Part shown: positions 1 to 10,959 of the stretch, one piece after another
Position numbering within the stretch: the first letter of the stretch is position 1
Layout: each line of letters opens with the position of its first letter
Origin: Rhodococcus triatomae BKS 15-14
GTDB taxonomy: Bacteria; Actinomycetota; Actinomycetes; Mycobacteriales; Mycobacteriaceae
Length of the DNA stretch: 64,000 nucleotides
Direction of reading: 5' to 3'
NCBI GenBank assembly: GCA_000341795.1
Contig: AODO01000010.1
Location: 1 to 64,000 of the forward strand
Notes under the pieces: model-generated
The model's input: the letters and a program-made list of their open reading frames with translations, nothing else
Databases searched by the model: none
What the model was told of the DNA's origin: nothing
Made by a program: the position numbers and the translations under genes

Positions 1-45
1 GGTACTGCACTCGACAGGGTGTGGGAGAGTAGGACACCGCCGTAC
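1..45 (+). rRNA. rrf: 5S ribosomal RNA, 3' end (partial)
   Basis: The window opens inside a 5S rRNA. The text from GGTACTGCAC through GGGAGAGTAGGACACCGCCG is the conserved 3' third of actinobacterial 5S rRNA (the loop D/E region and the closing strand of helix I). The rest of the gene and the 16S and 23S genes must lie before position 1. The exact 3' end (about 42-45) cannot be fixed without its helix I partner. A strong terminator follows, so this is the end of an rRNA operon. Confidence 0.88.
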
Positions 46-53
46 ATAACATC

Positions 54-93
54 CGAAAGGGGACCCATACAACTGGGTCCCCTTTCGTGTTTT
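54..93 (+). terminator. Rho-independent terminator of the rRNA operon
   Basis: A perfect 14-bp inverted repeat (54-67 with 74-87, core AAAGGGGACCCA/TGGGTCCCCTTT) has a 6-base loop and a short T-run at 90-93. It lies about 10 bases after the 5S sequence, where rRNA operons end. The next gene's ribosome-binding site begins at 121, so that gene needs its own promoter or read-through. Confidence 0.9.
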
Positions 94-131
94 CATTGAC
101 ATTGTTCCGGTTTGTGTTCGAAGGAGACGTT

Positions 132-1322
132 GTGGCGGACAGCAACGGAGAGCGTCGATCCCGCGGAGACGACGATTCGGAACGACGCCGTGGTGGCGAC
201 GCCTCGCGTGGCGGGCAGGGCAACAACGCCCGCCGTGACAGCGGTCGCCGGCACGACGGACCTCGACACGACGCGCCTCGCGACGGTGGTGGCTCGGGCC
301 GGCGTGATCGTGACGACCGGCGCGGTTCGGCCGGCGATCGTCGTGACGGTGCCGGACGCGGTGACCAGCGCGGCGGCGAGCATCGCGCCACCAGCGGCGA
401 CCGGCGTTCGGGCGGTTATCAGGGTGAACGCGGTGGCAGGGACCAGCGCGGTGGCTACCGGGGAGGCGACGACCGCCGCACGGGTGGGGATCGCCGCGAC
501 GGCGGCGGTGCTCGTGGTGAGCGGCCGAGCGGGGACCGTCGTGGACCGGATCGTCGCAGTGGCGGCCCGCAGCAGCGACGTGGTGGGGAAGGCGGCTTCG
601 TTCCGCGTCCGCGTGACGGAGGAGCGTTCCCGGAGCGGCGCTCGGCCAGGCCCGACGAGCCGGAACTGCCCGAGGACGTCCAGCCCGGCGAGCTCGATCC
701 TGCGGTCCGCCGCGATCTGTTGAGTCTCGACAAGTCGAACGCCTCAACGGTTGCGCGGCACCTGGTGATGGCGAGCAAACTCATCGAGGACGACCCGACG
801 CTCGCCTTGGCTCACGCGCGGGCGGCGCGCAATCGTGCCGGTCGCGTCGCCGTCGTTCGCGAGACCGCGGGCATCGTCGCGTACCACGCCGGCGAATGGG
901 CGGAGGCACTGTCCGAACTGCGTGCGGCTCGCCGCATGGCGGGTGGTCCCGGGCTCCTGGCCGTCATGGCGGACTGTGAACGTGGCCTCGGTCGGCCCGA
1001 GCGGGCGATCGAACTCGGACGCAGCGAGGAAGCGCGCGCACTCACCGGTGACGAAGCCACCGAACTGCGGATCGTCGTCGCCGGTGCCCGGATGGATCTG
1101 GGGCAGTTCGACCAGGCGGTCGTGACGTTGCAGACGCCCGAACTGGATGCCTCGAAGTCCGGACCGACGGCTGCTCGCCTGTTCTACGCGTACGCCGACG
1201 CGCTCGTGTCCGCCGGTCGGACGCAGGACGGGTTGAAGTGGTTCCTCAATGCCGCCGCCGCCGACCACGACGGTGACACCGACGCCGAGGAGCGGGTCGC
1301 CGAACTGTCCGGCGACCAGTGA
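132..1322 (+). CDS. TPR protein with a disordered R/G/D-rich N-terminus (Rv1691 family)
   Basis: The product is 396 residues. The GTG at 132 is chosen because AAGGAG (121-126) sits 5 bases upstream; an in-frame upstream start at 87 falls inside the terminator stem. Residues 1-185 are almost entirely Arg, Gly and Asp in DRR, RGG and GDRR patterns, with no predicted fold. Residues 190-390 are alpha-helical repeats of tetratricopeptide type (for example the AGEWAEALSELRAARRM and LGQFDQAVVTLQ helices). Position directly before the HAD phosphatase and TlyA matches Rv1691 of M. tuberculosis. No enzymatic motif is visible. TPRs normally bind proteins, and RGG-like tails often bind RNA or ribosomes; a ribosome-related role next to the rRNA operon is inference. 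The stop codon overlaps the next start by 4 bases. Confidence 0.8.
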   Translation: MADSNGERRSRGDDDSERRRGGDASRGGQGNNARRDSGRRHDGPRHDAPRDGGGSGRRDRDDRRGSAGDRRDGAGRGDQRGGEHRATSGDRRSGGYQGERGGRDQRGGYRGGDDRRTGGDRRDGGGARGERPSGDRRGPDRRSGGPQQRRGGEGGFVPRPRDGGAFPERRSARPDEPELPEDVQPGELDPAVRRDLLSLDKSNASTVARHLVMASKLIEDDPTLALAHARAARNRAGRVAVVRETAGIVAYHAGEWAEALSELRAARRMAGGPGLLAVMADCERGLGRPERAIELGRSEEARALTGDEATELRIVVAGARMDLGQFDQAVVTLQTPELDASKSGPTAARLFYAYADALVSAGRTQDGLKWFLNAAAADHDGDTDAEERVAELSGDQ

Positions 1323-2347
1323 CAGTGGGCGATCCCGCTGCCGACGTGCTCCGCGATCGATACGACGTCCTGCTGCTCGACCTGGACGGCACCGTCTACG
1401 CGGGCGCGGAGGCGATCCCGGGGGCGCGGGACGCACTTGTCGTCGACGGTGGCCCGCGGTTGTTCTACGTCACCAACAACGCCAGTCGCAGCCCGGCGCA
1501 CGTGGCCGGGCACTTGAACGAACTCGGTTTCCCGGCAACGGAATTCGAGGTCGTCACCAGCTCGCAGTCCGCGGCGCGGCTACTGGCGCAGCGGATCCCC
1601 GCGGGGTCTGCGGTCCTCGTCGTCGGAACCGACGCGCTCGCCGACGAGATCGAACTCGTGGGGCTGAGATCGGTTCGCAGCTACGACGACGCCCCGGTCG
1701 CCGTGGTGCAGGGACATTCACCCGACACGGGGTGGCGGATCCTGGCCGAGGCGACGCTCGCCATCCGCGCCGGCGCGTACTGGGTCGCATCGAACGTCGA
1801 CACCACACTCCCCACCGAGCGCGGTCTCTGTCTCGGCAACGGATCGATGGTCGCGGCGCTGCGGGCGGCCACGGATCGAGCACCCGACGTGGCGGGAAAG
1901 CCCGCTCGTCCACTCATGGACGACGCGGTACGGCGCAGCAGCGCGGACCGTCCGCTGGTGATCGGCGACCGCATCGACACCGACATCGCGGGCGCGAACA
2001 ACGCCGGCCTCGACTCCCTGCTGGTGTTGAGCGGGGTGAGCACGGCTGCAGACCTGCTCGTCGCACAGCCGTCCGAGCGCCCGACCTACCTCGCGGACAC
2101 GCTCGCGGCGCTCGACGAGACGCCGGAGGCACTCCGGATCGCACCCCACCACGACGTCACCGCACAGGTGGAGGACGAGGTTCTGTGGATCGCGGCCGGT
2201 GACGACGTCGACGAGTGCGTCGTTCTGCGTGCAGGGCTGGCGGCCGCATGGGAAGCACCGGGCATCACCGACGTCCGTGGCCGCGGGCCCGTTGGCGCCG
2301 CCGTCGCCGACCAGTTGAGCGGCAGGGCACACGGCCGACGGGACTGA
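1319..2347 (+). CDS. HAD-IIA phosphatase, glycerol-3-phosphate phosphatase-like (Rv1692 family)
   Basis: The product is 342 residues. The GTG start overlaps the preceding TGA (GTGA). The HAD nucleophile motif DLDGT is near residue 20 (VLLLDLDGTVYAGAEAIPGA), motif II is VTNNASRS, the substrate-lid region lies between, and motif III/IV is the VIGDRIDTDIAGANNAG segment. This is the NagD/PGP (HAD-IIA) subfamily. The M. tuberculosis counterpart Rv1692 is a glycerol-3-phosphate phosphatase that recycles phospholipid head groups. About 75 extra C-terminal residues follow the HAD core, as in that protein. Substrate is assigned by family and synteny only. Confidence 0.85.
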   Translation: MTVGDPAADVLRDRYDVLLLDLDGTVYAGAEAIPGARDALVVDGGPRLFYVTNNASRSPAHVAGHLNELGFPATEFEVVTSSQSAARLLAQRIPAGSAVLVVGTDALADEIELVGLRSVRSYDDAPVAVVQGHSPDTGWRILAEATLAIRAGAYWVASNVDTTLPTERGLCLGNGSMVAALRAATDRAPDVAGKPARPLMDDAVRRSSADRPLVIGDRIDTDIAGANNAGLDSLLVLSGVSTAADLLVAQPSERPTYLADTLAALDETPEALRIAPHHDVTAQVEDEVLWIAAGDDVDECVVLRAGLAAAWEAPGITDVRGRGPVGAAVADQLSGRAHGRRD

Positions 2348-2394
2348 CGCGGCCGACTGCGCGCTGACGGGTCGATCGGATAGCGTTGTGTGCG

Positions 2395-2610
2395 ATGAGT
2401 ACGCCGACACCCAAACCCGGCCAGCACCTGCCGGGGCCGCCCCGGACCGTCGACCCGCAGCAGATCCACGCCGAGGTCGACGATCTCCTCGCGGGACTGC
2501 CCACCGTCGACTCGCTGGACGATCAGCAGTCGATTCCGCATCAGGCTCACATCCTCGAGCGCGCGCACGAGGTTCTGGTGCAGGCGCTCGAGACCGTGGA
2601 CAAGATCTGA
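2395..2610 (+). CDS. small conserved actinobacterial protein (Rv1693-like)
   Basis: The product is 71 residues, proline-rich at the front and helical and acidic in the second half (AEVDDLLAGLP... ILERAHEVLVQALETVDKI). No domain is recognised; it occupies the position of Rv1693. The ATG at 2395 is preferred over a GTG at 2386 because a -10-like box TAGCGT lies at 2381-2386. That would place the transcription start within 1-2 bases of the ATG, giving a leaderless mRNA, and no Shine-Dalgarno sequence is visible. It ends one base before the tlyA start and is probably co-transcribed with it. Confidence 0.7.
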   Translation: MSTPTPKPGQHLPGPPRTVDPQQIHAEVDDLLAGLPTVDSLDDQQSIPHQAHILERAHEVLVQALETVDKI

Positions 2611-2611
2611 G

Positions 2612-3427
2612 GTGGCCAGGCGCGCACGAGTCGACGCCGAACTTGTTCGGCGTGGTCTGGCTCGCTCCAGGGAACATGCGGCACAGCTGATCGCGGACGG
2701 CCGGGTCCTGATCAACGGATCCGTCGCCGTCAAACCCGCGACGGGTGTCGAAGCGGGAACGCCGCTGTTGGTCACGGAGGAGTCCGACGAGGTCTCCTGG
2801 GCGTCTCGCGGCGCCCACAAGCTGCTCGGCGCACTGGAGGCGTTCGAACCGGCCGGACTGGCGGTCTCCGGGAAGCGATGCCTGGACGCGGGGGCCTCCA
2901 CGGGAGGATTCACGGACGTCCTGCTCAGTCGGGGTGCCACCGAGGTGGTGGCGGTCGACGTCGGCTACGGCCAGCTCGTGTGGCGGCTGCAGTCCGACGA
3001 CCGGGTGACCGTCGTCGACCGGACCAACGTGCGGTCCCTCGAACCCGGCCAGATCGGAGGCCGCGTCGACGTCGTGGTTGCGGACCTCTCGTTCATCTCG
3101 CTGAAACTGGTGTTGGAGGCGTTCGTGGCGTGCACCGCCGACGGGGCCGATCTGGTGCCGATGGTGAAGCCGCAGTTCGAAGTCGGCAAGGAACGCGTCG
3201 GATCCGGTGGCGTGGTACGTGATCCGGTACTGCGGACGGAGGCGGTGCTCGAGGTGTCGAGGGCGGCCGACGACGTTGGGCTGCGCACCATCGGTGTGGT
3301 GGCGAGTCCCCTTCCCGGTCCCTCCGGGAACGTCGAGTACTTCCTGTGGTTGCGCAAACAGGCCGAACCCGGAGCATCCGATGTCGGCGAGCTCGTGCGC
3401 CGCGCGGTCGAGGAGGGTCCACAGTGA
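2612..3427 (+). CDS. tlyA: TlyA rRNA 2'-O-methyltransferase
   Basis: The product is 271 residues. An S4 RNA-binding domain spans residues 1-60, followed by an FtsJ/RrmJ-type SAM methyltransferase fold with motif [12 protein letters not shown] (91-102). The catalytic tetrad expected for TlyA is present: K70 (GAHKL), D158 (VADLS), K186 (MVKPQFE) and E242 (GNVEYF). TlyA methylates the 2'-hydroxyl of 16S and 23S rRNA cytidines, and its loss gives capreomycin/viomycin resistance in mycobacteria. The GTG start lies 2 bases after the previous stop, and its stop overlaps the NAD kinase start (GTGA). Confidence 0.95.
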   Translation: MARRARVDAELVRRGLARSREHAAQLIADGRVLINGSVAVKPATGVEAGTPLLVTEESDEVSWASRGAHKLLGALEAFEPAGLAVSGKRCLDAGASTGGFTDVLLSRGATEVVAVDVGYGQLVWRLQSDDRVTVVDRTNVRSLEPGQIGGRVDVVVADLSFISLKLVLEAFVACTADGADLVPMVKPQFEVGKERVGSGGVVRDPVLRTEAVLEVSRAADDVGLRTIGVVASPLPGPSGNVEYFLWLRKQAEPGASDVGELVRRAVEEGPQ

Positions 3428-4392
3428 GTGGCGCTCATCGCGAGATCCTGGTCGTCGCCCACACGGGGCGCACCGAGATCGCCGACACGACGAGACGTAT
3501 AGCCAGAGTGTTCTCGGCAGCGGGTATCGGGCTGCGCGTGCTCGCGACCGAGTCCGAGCAGACCGACCCGGTTGCGGAACCCGTCGCCGGCGATCCGGCG
3601 GTGACGGACGACGTGCAGGTCGTCGTCGTGGAGCCGGGCCCGGACGCCGCTGTCGGGTGCGAACTGGTGCTGGTCCTCGGCGGTGACGGGACGTTTCTCC
3701 GTGGCGCCGAATTGGCCCGCGCGGCGAACATCCCGGTCCTCGGGATCAACCTCGGCAGGATCGGGTTCCTCGCGGAGACCGAGGCGGAGCACCTCGAGGA
3801 GGCGCTCGCTCATCTGATCCGCCAGGACTACCGCGTCGAGCACCGGATGACCATCGACATCGCGATCCGGGTGGACGACGTGATCGTCGACCGGGGCTGG
3901 GCACTCAACGAGGCGAGCATCGAGAACGTCTCCCGCCTGGGGGTGCTCGAGCTGGTTCTCGAGGTGGACGGCCGACCGGTGTCCTCCTTCGGATGCGACG
4001 GCGTTCTCGTCTCGACCCCGACGGGGTCGACCGCGTACGCGTTCTCGGCGGGCGGCCCGGTCGTGTGGCCGGAACTCGAAGCGCTGCTGGTGATTCCGAG
4101 CAACGCGCACGCCCTGTTCGCCAGGCCGCTGGTCACGAGTCCCGAATCGACGATCGCGGTGGAGACGTTCGCCGGTGGCCACGACGGTTTGGTGTTCTGC
4201 GACGGCAGCCGCACCCTCGAGCTTCCCGCGGGCGGCCGCGTCGAGATCGTCCGCGGCGCGAACCCCGTCAAATGGATCCGCCTGGACTCCGCGCCGTTCG
4301 CGGACCGGATGGTGCGCAAGTTCGAACTGCCGGTGAAGGGTTGGCGCGGTCTGCGTGGCCGCGGGGAGGGGGACGGTCGGCGTGCTCACTGA
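3424..4392 (+). CDS. nadK: NAD kinase (ppnK/nadK)
   Basis: The product is 322 residues and phosphorylates NAD to NADP. The diagnostic GGDGT motif is at residues 86-90 ([14 protein letters not shown]), and the NE/D motif is at 162-163 ([11 protein letters not shown]). The glycine-rich segment [16 protein letters not shown] forms the NAD-binding pocket. The GTG at 3424 is chosen because it overlaps the tlyA stop and gives the usual family length; an upstream in-frame start would lie deep inside tlyA. The 3' end overlaps recN by 11 bases. The order tlyA-nadK-recN is conserved across Actinobacteria. Confidence 0.95.
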   Translation: MSGAHREILVVAHTGRTEIADTTRRIARVFSAAGIGLRVLATESEQTDPVAEPVAGDPAVTDDVQVVVVEPGPDAAVGCELVLVLGGDGTFLRGAELARAANIPVLGINLGRIGFLAETEAEHLEEALAHLIRQDYRVEHRMTIDIAIRVDDVIVDRGWALNEASIENVSRLGVLELVLEVDGRPVSSFGCDGVLVSTPTGSTAYAFSAGGPVVWPELEALLVIPSNAHALFARPLVTSPESTIAVETFAGGHDGLVFCDGSRTLELPAGGRVEIVRGANPVKWIRLDSAPFADRMVRKFELPVKGWRGLRGRGEGDGRRAH

Positions 4393-6157
4393 GCTCCGTA
4401 TCGATTCGCTCGGCGCGATCGCGTCCGCCGCAGCCCAGTTCCACGAGGGATTCACGGTCCTCACCGGCGAGACCGGCGCGGGAAAGACGATGGTGGTGAC
4501 CAGTCTCCACCTGCTCGGCGGTGCTCGCGCCGATGCCGGCCGGGTGCGGGTCGGTGCCGACCGCGCGGTCGTCGAGGGGCGCTTCTCGACGGCGAACGTC
4601 GGCGCGCAGACCGCCGCCGACATCGACCGGATGCTGGAGTCGACCGGAGCCGAACGCGACGACGACGGCACGGTCATCGCCGTCCGCACCGTCGGGGCGG
4701 ACGGTCGTTCCCGGGCACATCTCGGCGGACGGAGCGTGCCCGCGGGTGTCCTCGCCGAGCTGACGACACCGCTGTTGACCGTCCACGGCCAGAACGACCA
4801 ACTCCGACTGCAGCGGCCCGACCAGCAACGTCAGGCGCTCGACGAGTTCGGCGGGGCGCCGCTCGGGTCGCTGCTCGACAAGTACCGCGCCCTGCGGTCG
4901 GAGTGGCTGCAGGCCCGCGCCGAACTGGACGAGCGAACCCGGAGCAGCCGTGAGCTCGCCCAGGAGGCGGACCGGCTCGAGTTCGCGCTGAACGAGATCG
5001 ACGGCGTCGCCCCGCAGCCGGGCGAGGATGTGGCGATCGTGGCCGAGGTCAAGCGGCTCGGCGCACTGGATTCGCTGCGTTCGGCCGCGGCGGAGACGCA
5101 GGCGGCGCTGACGGGCCCCGGGGACCTCGCGGACGACGCAGGCATGGGGGCTGCCGGAGCACTCGACCTGCTCGGGGAGGCGCGCTCCCGTGTCGAGTCC
5201 GCCGACGACGAGGCACTGACCGTGCTGGCGCCCAGGCTGGCCGAGGCGATCACGATCCTCACGGACGTGTCCTCCGACCTGACCGGATATCTCGAGGACC
5301 TGCCCTCCGATCCGGGTGCGCTCGACACGCTGCTGAGCAGGCAGGCCGAGCTGAAAACGCTGACCCGAAAGTACGCGGCGGACGTGGACGGGGTCCTCGA
5401 GTGGGCAGCGCAGGCCCGTGAGCGCCTCGGGCGAATCGACGTCTCGGCCGATGCTCTCGCCTCACTCGCGGCTCGGGTCGACTCCGCCGCGACCGGCCTC
5501 GCAGAGGCCGCGGCGGCGCTCAGCCGGGCGCGGACGAAGTCGGCGGGCAAGCTCGGCAAGGCCGTCACCGCCGAACTCGCCGGGCTCGCGATGGGGAAGG
5601 CGAAACTCGAGGTCGTGGTCCGCCCGATGGCGGCGACCGCGCAGGATTCGGCGCCACTCGACGTGGGTGGCGTGCCGGTGCACGCCGGTTCCGCCGGGAT
5701 CGACGAGGTCGAGTTCCGCCTCGCCGCCCACGACGGCGCTCCGGCGCTGATGCTCGGGAAGAGCGCGTCGGGCGGTGAGCTGTCGAGAGTGATGCTGGCA
5801 CTGGAAGTTGTTCTCGCGGGCGCACAGTCGGGTGCGACGATGGTGTTCGACGAAGTCGACGCGGGTGTCGGAGGTCGCGCCGCTGTCGAGATCGGGCGGA
5901 GACTGGCCCGGTTGGCGCGCACGCACCAGGTCATCGTCGTCACGCACCTCCCGCAGGTGGCGGCCTTCGCCGACACCCATCTCGTCGTCGACAAGGTCGA
6001 CGGCAGGCGCGGGGCGGACTCCGGGGTCCGCACGCTCACGGACGACGAGCGGGTGGTGGAGCTGGCACGGATGCTGGCCGGACTCGGCGACACCGAGACG
6101 GGTCGCGCCCATGCCGAGGAACTGCTCGCGACCGCAAGCGCCGAGCGGACGTCCTGA
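4382..6157 (+). CDS. recN: DNA repair protein RecN
   Basis: The product is 591 residues, an SMC-like ATPase acting early in double-strand-break repair. The Walker A motif GETGAGKT is at 29-36. Long coiled-coil arms run from about 150 to 400, and a C-terminal ATPase lobe carries the signature [16 protein letters not shown] and Walker B ([13 protein letters not shown]), with the H-loop VVTHLPQVA. The GTG start at 4382 is preceded by a purine-rich GGGGAGGGGG sequence inside nadK. The operon with nadK is standard for the phylum. Confidence 0.95.
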   Translation: MLTELRIDSLGAIASAAAQFHEGFTVLTGETGAGKTMVVTSLHLLGGARADAGRVRVGADRAVVEGRFSTANVGAQTAADIDRMLESTGAERDDDGTVIAVRTVGADGRSRAHLGGRSVPAGVLAELTTPLLTVHGQNDQLRLQRPDQQRQALDEFGGAPLGSLLDKYRALRSEWLQARAELDERTRSSRELAQEADRLEFALNEIDGVAPQPGEDVAIVAEVKRLGALDSLRSAAAETQAALTGPGDLADDAGMGAAGALDLLGEARSRVESADDEALTVLAPRLAEAITILTDVSSDLTGYLEDLPSDPGALDTLLSRQAELKTLTRKYAADVDGVLEWAAQARERLGRIDVSADALASLAARVDSAATGLAEAAAALSRARTKSAGKLGKAVTAELAGLAMGKAKLEVVVRPMAATAQDSAPLDVGGVPVHAGSAGIDEVEFRLAAHDGAPALMLGKSASGGELSRVMLALEVVLAGAQSGATMVFDEVDAGVGGRAAVEIGRRLARLARTHQVIVVTHLPQVAAFADTHLVVDKVDGRRGADSGVRTLTDDERVVELARMLAGLGDTETGRAHAEELLATASAERTS

Positions 6158-6295
6158 CCGGCTTCGGGGGAGCACCGTGATCGGATGATCCGTGTCCGAT
6201 TCCGTGTGTCGTTCGCGGTGTTCGTGTGACTGGTGAGGTAAGAGGTTCGGCGCGCCTCCCCACCGCGGGCAGGTCGGAGGGCCATCATCGTGGGC

Positions 6296-7480
6296 ATGAA
6301 GATGCCCGCTCTGTTGTCACGAAACACCGAGTCGCTGCCGGGAGTGTCCGGCATCGCCAGGGTTGACCGCAACACGGCGAAGCTGCTTCGCCGCGTCGGT
6401 CCCGGCGACGTCGTCGTCCTCGACGAACTGGACCTCGACAGGGTCACCGCGGACGCGCTCGTCGACGCCGGCGTCACCGCCGTCGTCAACGCGTCGCCGT
6501 CGATCTCCGGTCGATACCCGAACCTGGGTCCCGAGGTGCTCGTCGCCAACGGGATCGTCCTCGTCGACTCCGTCGGTGAGGAGGTGTTCAAGAAGACCAA
6601 GGACGGCTCGAAGGTTCGCCTCCACGACGGTGGGATCTACGCAGGCGAACGACTCCTGGCCAAGGGTGTCGAGCAGAGCGAGGCGGAGATCTCGGATCTG
6701 ATGATCGAGGCCAAGACGGGCCTGGTCGACCACCTCGAGGCGTTCTCGGGCAACACCATCGAATTCATCCGAACCGAGAGTCCGTTGCTGATCGACGGCG
6801 TCGGCGTCCCCGAGGTGGACGTCGAGATGACCGACCGGCACGTGGTGGTCGTCGCCGACGGCCCCGACCACGCCGCGGATCTGAAGAACCTGAAGCCCTT
6901 CATCAAGGAGTACTCGCCGATCCTGATCGGTGTGGGCGCGGGTGCCGATGCGTTGTCCGCAGCCGGATACCGCCCGGATCTGATCGTCGGGGACCCGGAG
7001 GAGGTCACTGCGGCGACCCTCAAGTCCGGTGCCGAAGTCGTCCTGCCCGCGGACCCGGACGGTCACGCGCCCGGCCTCGAACGCATTCAGGACCTCGGGA
7101 TCGGCGCCATGACGTTCCCGGCCGCGTGCGCGCCCGCGGACCTGGCGCTGTTGCTCGCGGACCATCACGGTGCCTCACTGATCGTCACCGTCGGCACCAC
7201 GGTCTCCCTGGATGAGTTCTTCGACCGTGGGCGACGCGAGGACAACCCGGCCGCGTTCATGACGCGGCTCAAGGTCGGCCCGAAACTGGTGGATGCGAAA
7301 GCCGTTGCGACGCTGTACCGCAGCAGGGTCTCGGGTGCGGCCGTCGCCCTCCTGGTGCTGGCAGCGCTGACCGCGGTGATCGTGGCACTCGTCGTGTCGA
7401 ACGTCGGCGGTGAGGCGCTGGACTGGGCCGTGGAAACGTGGAACAGCTTCGCGGTCTGGGTTCAGGGATTCTTCAAGTGA
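6296..7480 (+). CDS. steA: SteA, cytokinetic-ring/septal-hydrolase-associated protein (Rv1697 family)
   Basis: The product is 394 residues. The N-terminal ~320 residues resemble the catalytic core of thiamin pyrophosphokinase (IVGDPEEV, ADLALLLADHHGASLIVTVG) but serve a structural role in the SteA family. A single C-terminal membrane helix lies near residues 345-366, with a short amphipathic tail. In Corynebacterium SteA and SteB recruit cell-wall hydrolase activity at division; this function is taken from the family. The ATG at 6296 is preferred over a GTG at 6290 because the orthologous start reads MKMxALLSRN. The preceding 138 bases hold no gene. Its stop overlaps the steB start. Confidence 0.88.
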   Translation: MKMPALLSRNTESLPGVSGIARVDRNTAKLLRRVGPGDVVVLDELDLDRVTADALVDAGVTAVVNASPSISGRYPNLGPEVLVANGIVLVDSVGEEVFKKTKDGSKVRLHDGGIYAGERLLAKGVEQSEAEISDLMIEAKTGLVDHLEAFSGNTIEFIRTESPLLIDGVGVPEVDVEMTDRHVVVVADGPDHAADLKNLKPFIKEYSPILIGVGAGADALSAAGYRPDLIVGDPEEVTAATLKSGAEVVLPADPDGHAPGLERIQDLGIGAMTFPAACAPADLALLLADHHGASLIVTVGTTVSLDEFFDRGRREDNPAAFMTRLKVGPKLVDAKAVATLYRSRVSGAAVALLVLAALTAVIVALVVSNVGGEALDWAVETWNSFAVWVQGFFK

Positions 7481-8418
7481 TCTCTCTGCGTCAACACGCG
7501 ATCTCGATCGCGGCGATCTTTCTCGCCCTCGCCATCGGAGTGGTCCTGGGGTCGGGAACCCTGTCCGACTCGCTGTTGTCCGGACTGCGTGACGACAAGG
7601 CCGAGATGCAGAACCGGATCAACGACCTGACCGACGCGAACAATCGGCTGGGCGAACAGCTCAGCGCCGCCGACGGGTTCGACACGGCGGTCGCGGACCG
7701 GGTGGTGCGGGATGCGCTGGGCCAGCGTTCGGTCGTCGTCGTCACCACCCCCGACGCGGATCCCGCCGACCTCGACGAGGTGACCCGGCTGATCGGTGCG
7801 TCCGGCGGAACGGTGACCGGACGGGTCGCGCTCACCGAGGCGTTCGTCGACGCCGCGAGCGGTGACCAGTTGCGTACCACCGTCACCAACGTCGTTCCGG
7901 CCGGAATCCAGTTGCGCACCGGCGCCGTCGACCAGGGCAGTCTCGCCGGCGACCTGCTCGGATCGGTTCTCCTGCTCAACGCGCAGACCGCGCAGCCGCA
8001 GAGCACTCCCGAGGAACTGGCCCTGGCGCTGGACGCGCTGCGCGCCGGGGGATTCGTCGCCTACGACAACGGAACCGTCGCACCCGCGCAGCTCGCGGTC
8101 GTCCTGACCGGTGACGGCGAGGCGGACAGCGGCAATCGTGGCGCCGTCGTCGCACGGTTCGCCGGCGCGCTCGACGGCCGCGGTGCCGGAACGGTGCTCG
8201 CGGGCCGGCCGGCATCCGCCCAGGGCAACGGGCCCGTCGCGGTCGTGCGATCCGACACCGCCCTGTCGTCGGGTGTCTCGACCGTCGACGACGTCGACCG
8301 CGAGTCGGGTCGGATCACGACGGTCCTCGCCCTGCAGGAGCAACTCGGTGGTGGCGCCGGCCGGTTCGGGACCGGACCGAATGCGACGGCCGTCACCGTG
8401 GGTGTGCCGCTCGGCTGA
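7477..8418 (+). CDS. steB: SteB/MctB-family copper-transporter-like envelope protein (Rv1698 family)
   Basis: The product is 313 residues (PF11382 type). The first residues (ISLRQHAISIAAIFLALAIG) form an uncleaved membrane anchor, followed by a coiled coil (about 40-70: LRDDKAEMQNRINDLTDANNRLGEQL) and an extracytoplasmic alpha/beta domain. M. tuberculosis Rv1698 was described as an outer-membrane copper-efflux channel (MctB). Corynebacterium work places the family with SteA in septal hydrolase recruitment, which the adjacent steA supports. The GTG start at 7477 overlaps the steA stop by 4 bases. Confidence 0.85.
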   Translation: MISLRQHAISIAAIFLALAIGVVLGSGTLSDSLLSGLRDDKAEMQNRINDLTDANNRLGEQLSAADGFDTAVADRVVRDALGQRSVVVVTTPDADPADLDEVTRLIGASGGTVTGRVALTEAFVDAASGDQLRTTVTNVVPAGIQLRTGAVDQGSLAGDLLGSVLLLNAQTAQPQSTPEELALALDALRAGGFVAYDNGTVAPAQLAVVLTGDGEADSGNRGAVVARFAGALDGRGAGTVLAGRPASAQGNGPVAVVRSDTALSSGVSTVDDVDRESGRITTVLALQEQLGGGAGRFGTGPNATAVTVGVPLG

Positions 8419-8477
8419 GCATCACACGTACGGTTCGCCGAACGAGGCGTGCCGCGCACCGCCCCGGGTTGCAAAGG

Positions 8478-10318
<1,841 letters not shown>

Positions 10319-10325
10319 CCTGCCC

Positions 10326-10958
10326 GTGGAACCCGGACGGCACGACTTCGACACGCTCGACAGTCGCACGGTGTATGAGGGCGCCATAGTCGCGCTTCGG
10401 GTGGACCGTGTCGCGATGCCGGGTGGCGTCGCCGCGAACCGCGAGGTGGTCGAGCACCACGGAGCGGTCGCGGTCGTCGCACTCGACGAGCAGGATCGCC
10501 TCGTGCTGATCGACCAGTACCGGCATCCGCTCGGCAGGCGGATCCGCGAACTGCCCGCCGGGCTGCTCGACGCCGCCGGGGAGGATCCGCTCGACGCGGC
10601 ACGGCGTGAGCTCGCGGAGGAAACCGGTCTCGCGGCCGACAGCTGGTCGGTGCTGGTCGACGTCGCGGTGTCACCCGGCTTCACCGACGAGGCGATCCGC
10701 GTCTACCTGGCGACCGGGCTGACCGCGGTGGACCGTCCGGACCCGGAACACGAGGAAGCCGACCTCGAGATCACCCGGGTGACCGTCGACGACGCCGTCG
10801 CGCAGGCGTTGTCGGGGGAGATCGTGAACGCGACCGCGCTGGCCGGCGTCCTCGCGCTGGCCGCGCTGCGCGCGGGCGGCGCGACCGAGGGCAGGCCGGT
10901 CGACTCACCGTGGCCGGACCGGCCGACCGCGTTCGATCGCCGCGGGGACGGCTCCTGA
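10326..10958 (+). CDS. Nudix hydrolase, ADP-ribose pyrophosphatase type (Rv1700 family)
   Basis: The product is 210 residues, with the ADP-ribose pyrophosphatase layout: an N-terminal beta-rich dimer arm, then the Nudix helix near residues 77-100 ending [10 protein letters not shown]. By my count one extra residue separates the first Gly from the first Glu of the canonical Gx5Ex7REUxEExGU box. The segment [14 protein letters not shown] matches the family's substrate-binding loop. It likely hydrolyses ADP-ribose to AMP and ribose-5-phosphate. The GTG start is 8 bases after the pyrG stop, and pyrG-nudix-xerD appears to be one transcription unit. Confidence 0.88.
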   Translation: MEPGRHDFDTLDSRTVYEGAIVALRVDRVAMPGGVAANREVVEHHGAVAVVALDEQDRLVLIDQYRHPLGRRIRELPAGLLDAAGEDPLDAARRELAEETGLAADSWSVLVDVAVSPGFTDEAIRVYLATGLTAVDRPDPEHEEADLEITRVTVDDAVAQALSGEIVNATALAGVLALAALRAGGATEGRPVDSPWPDRPTAFDRRGDGS

Positions 10959-10959
10959 G

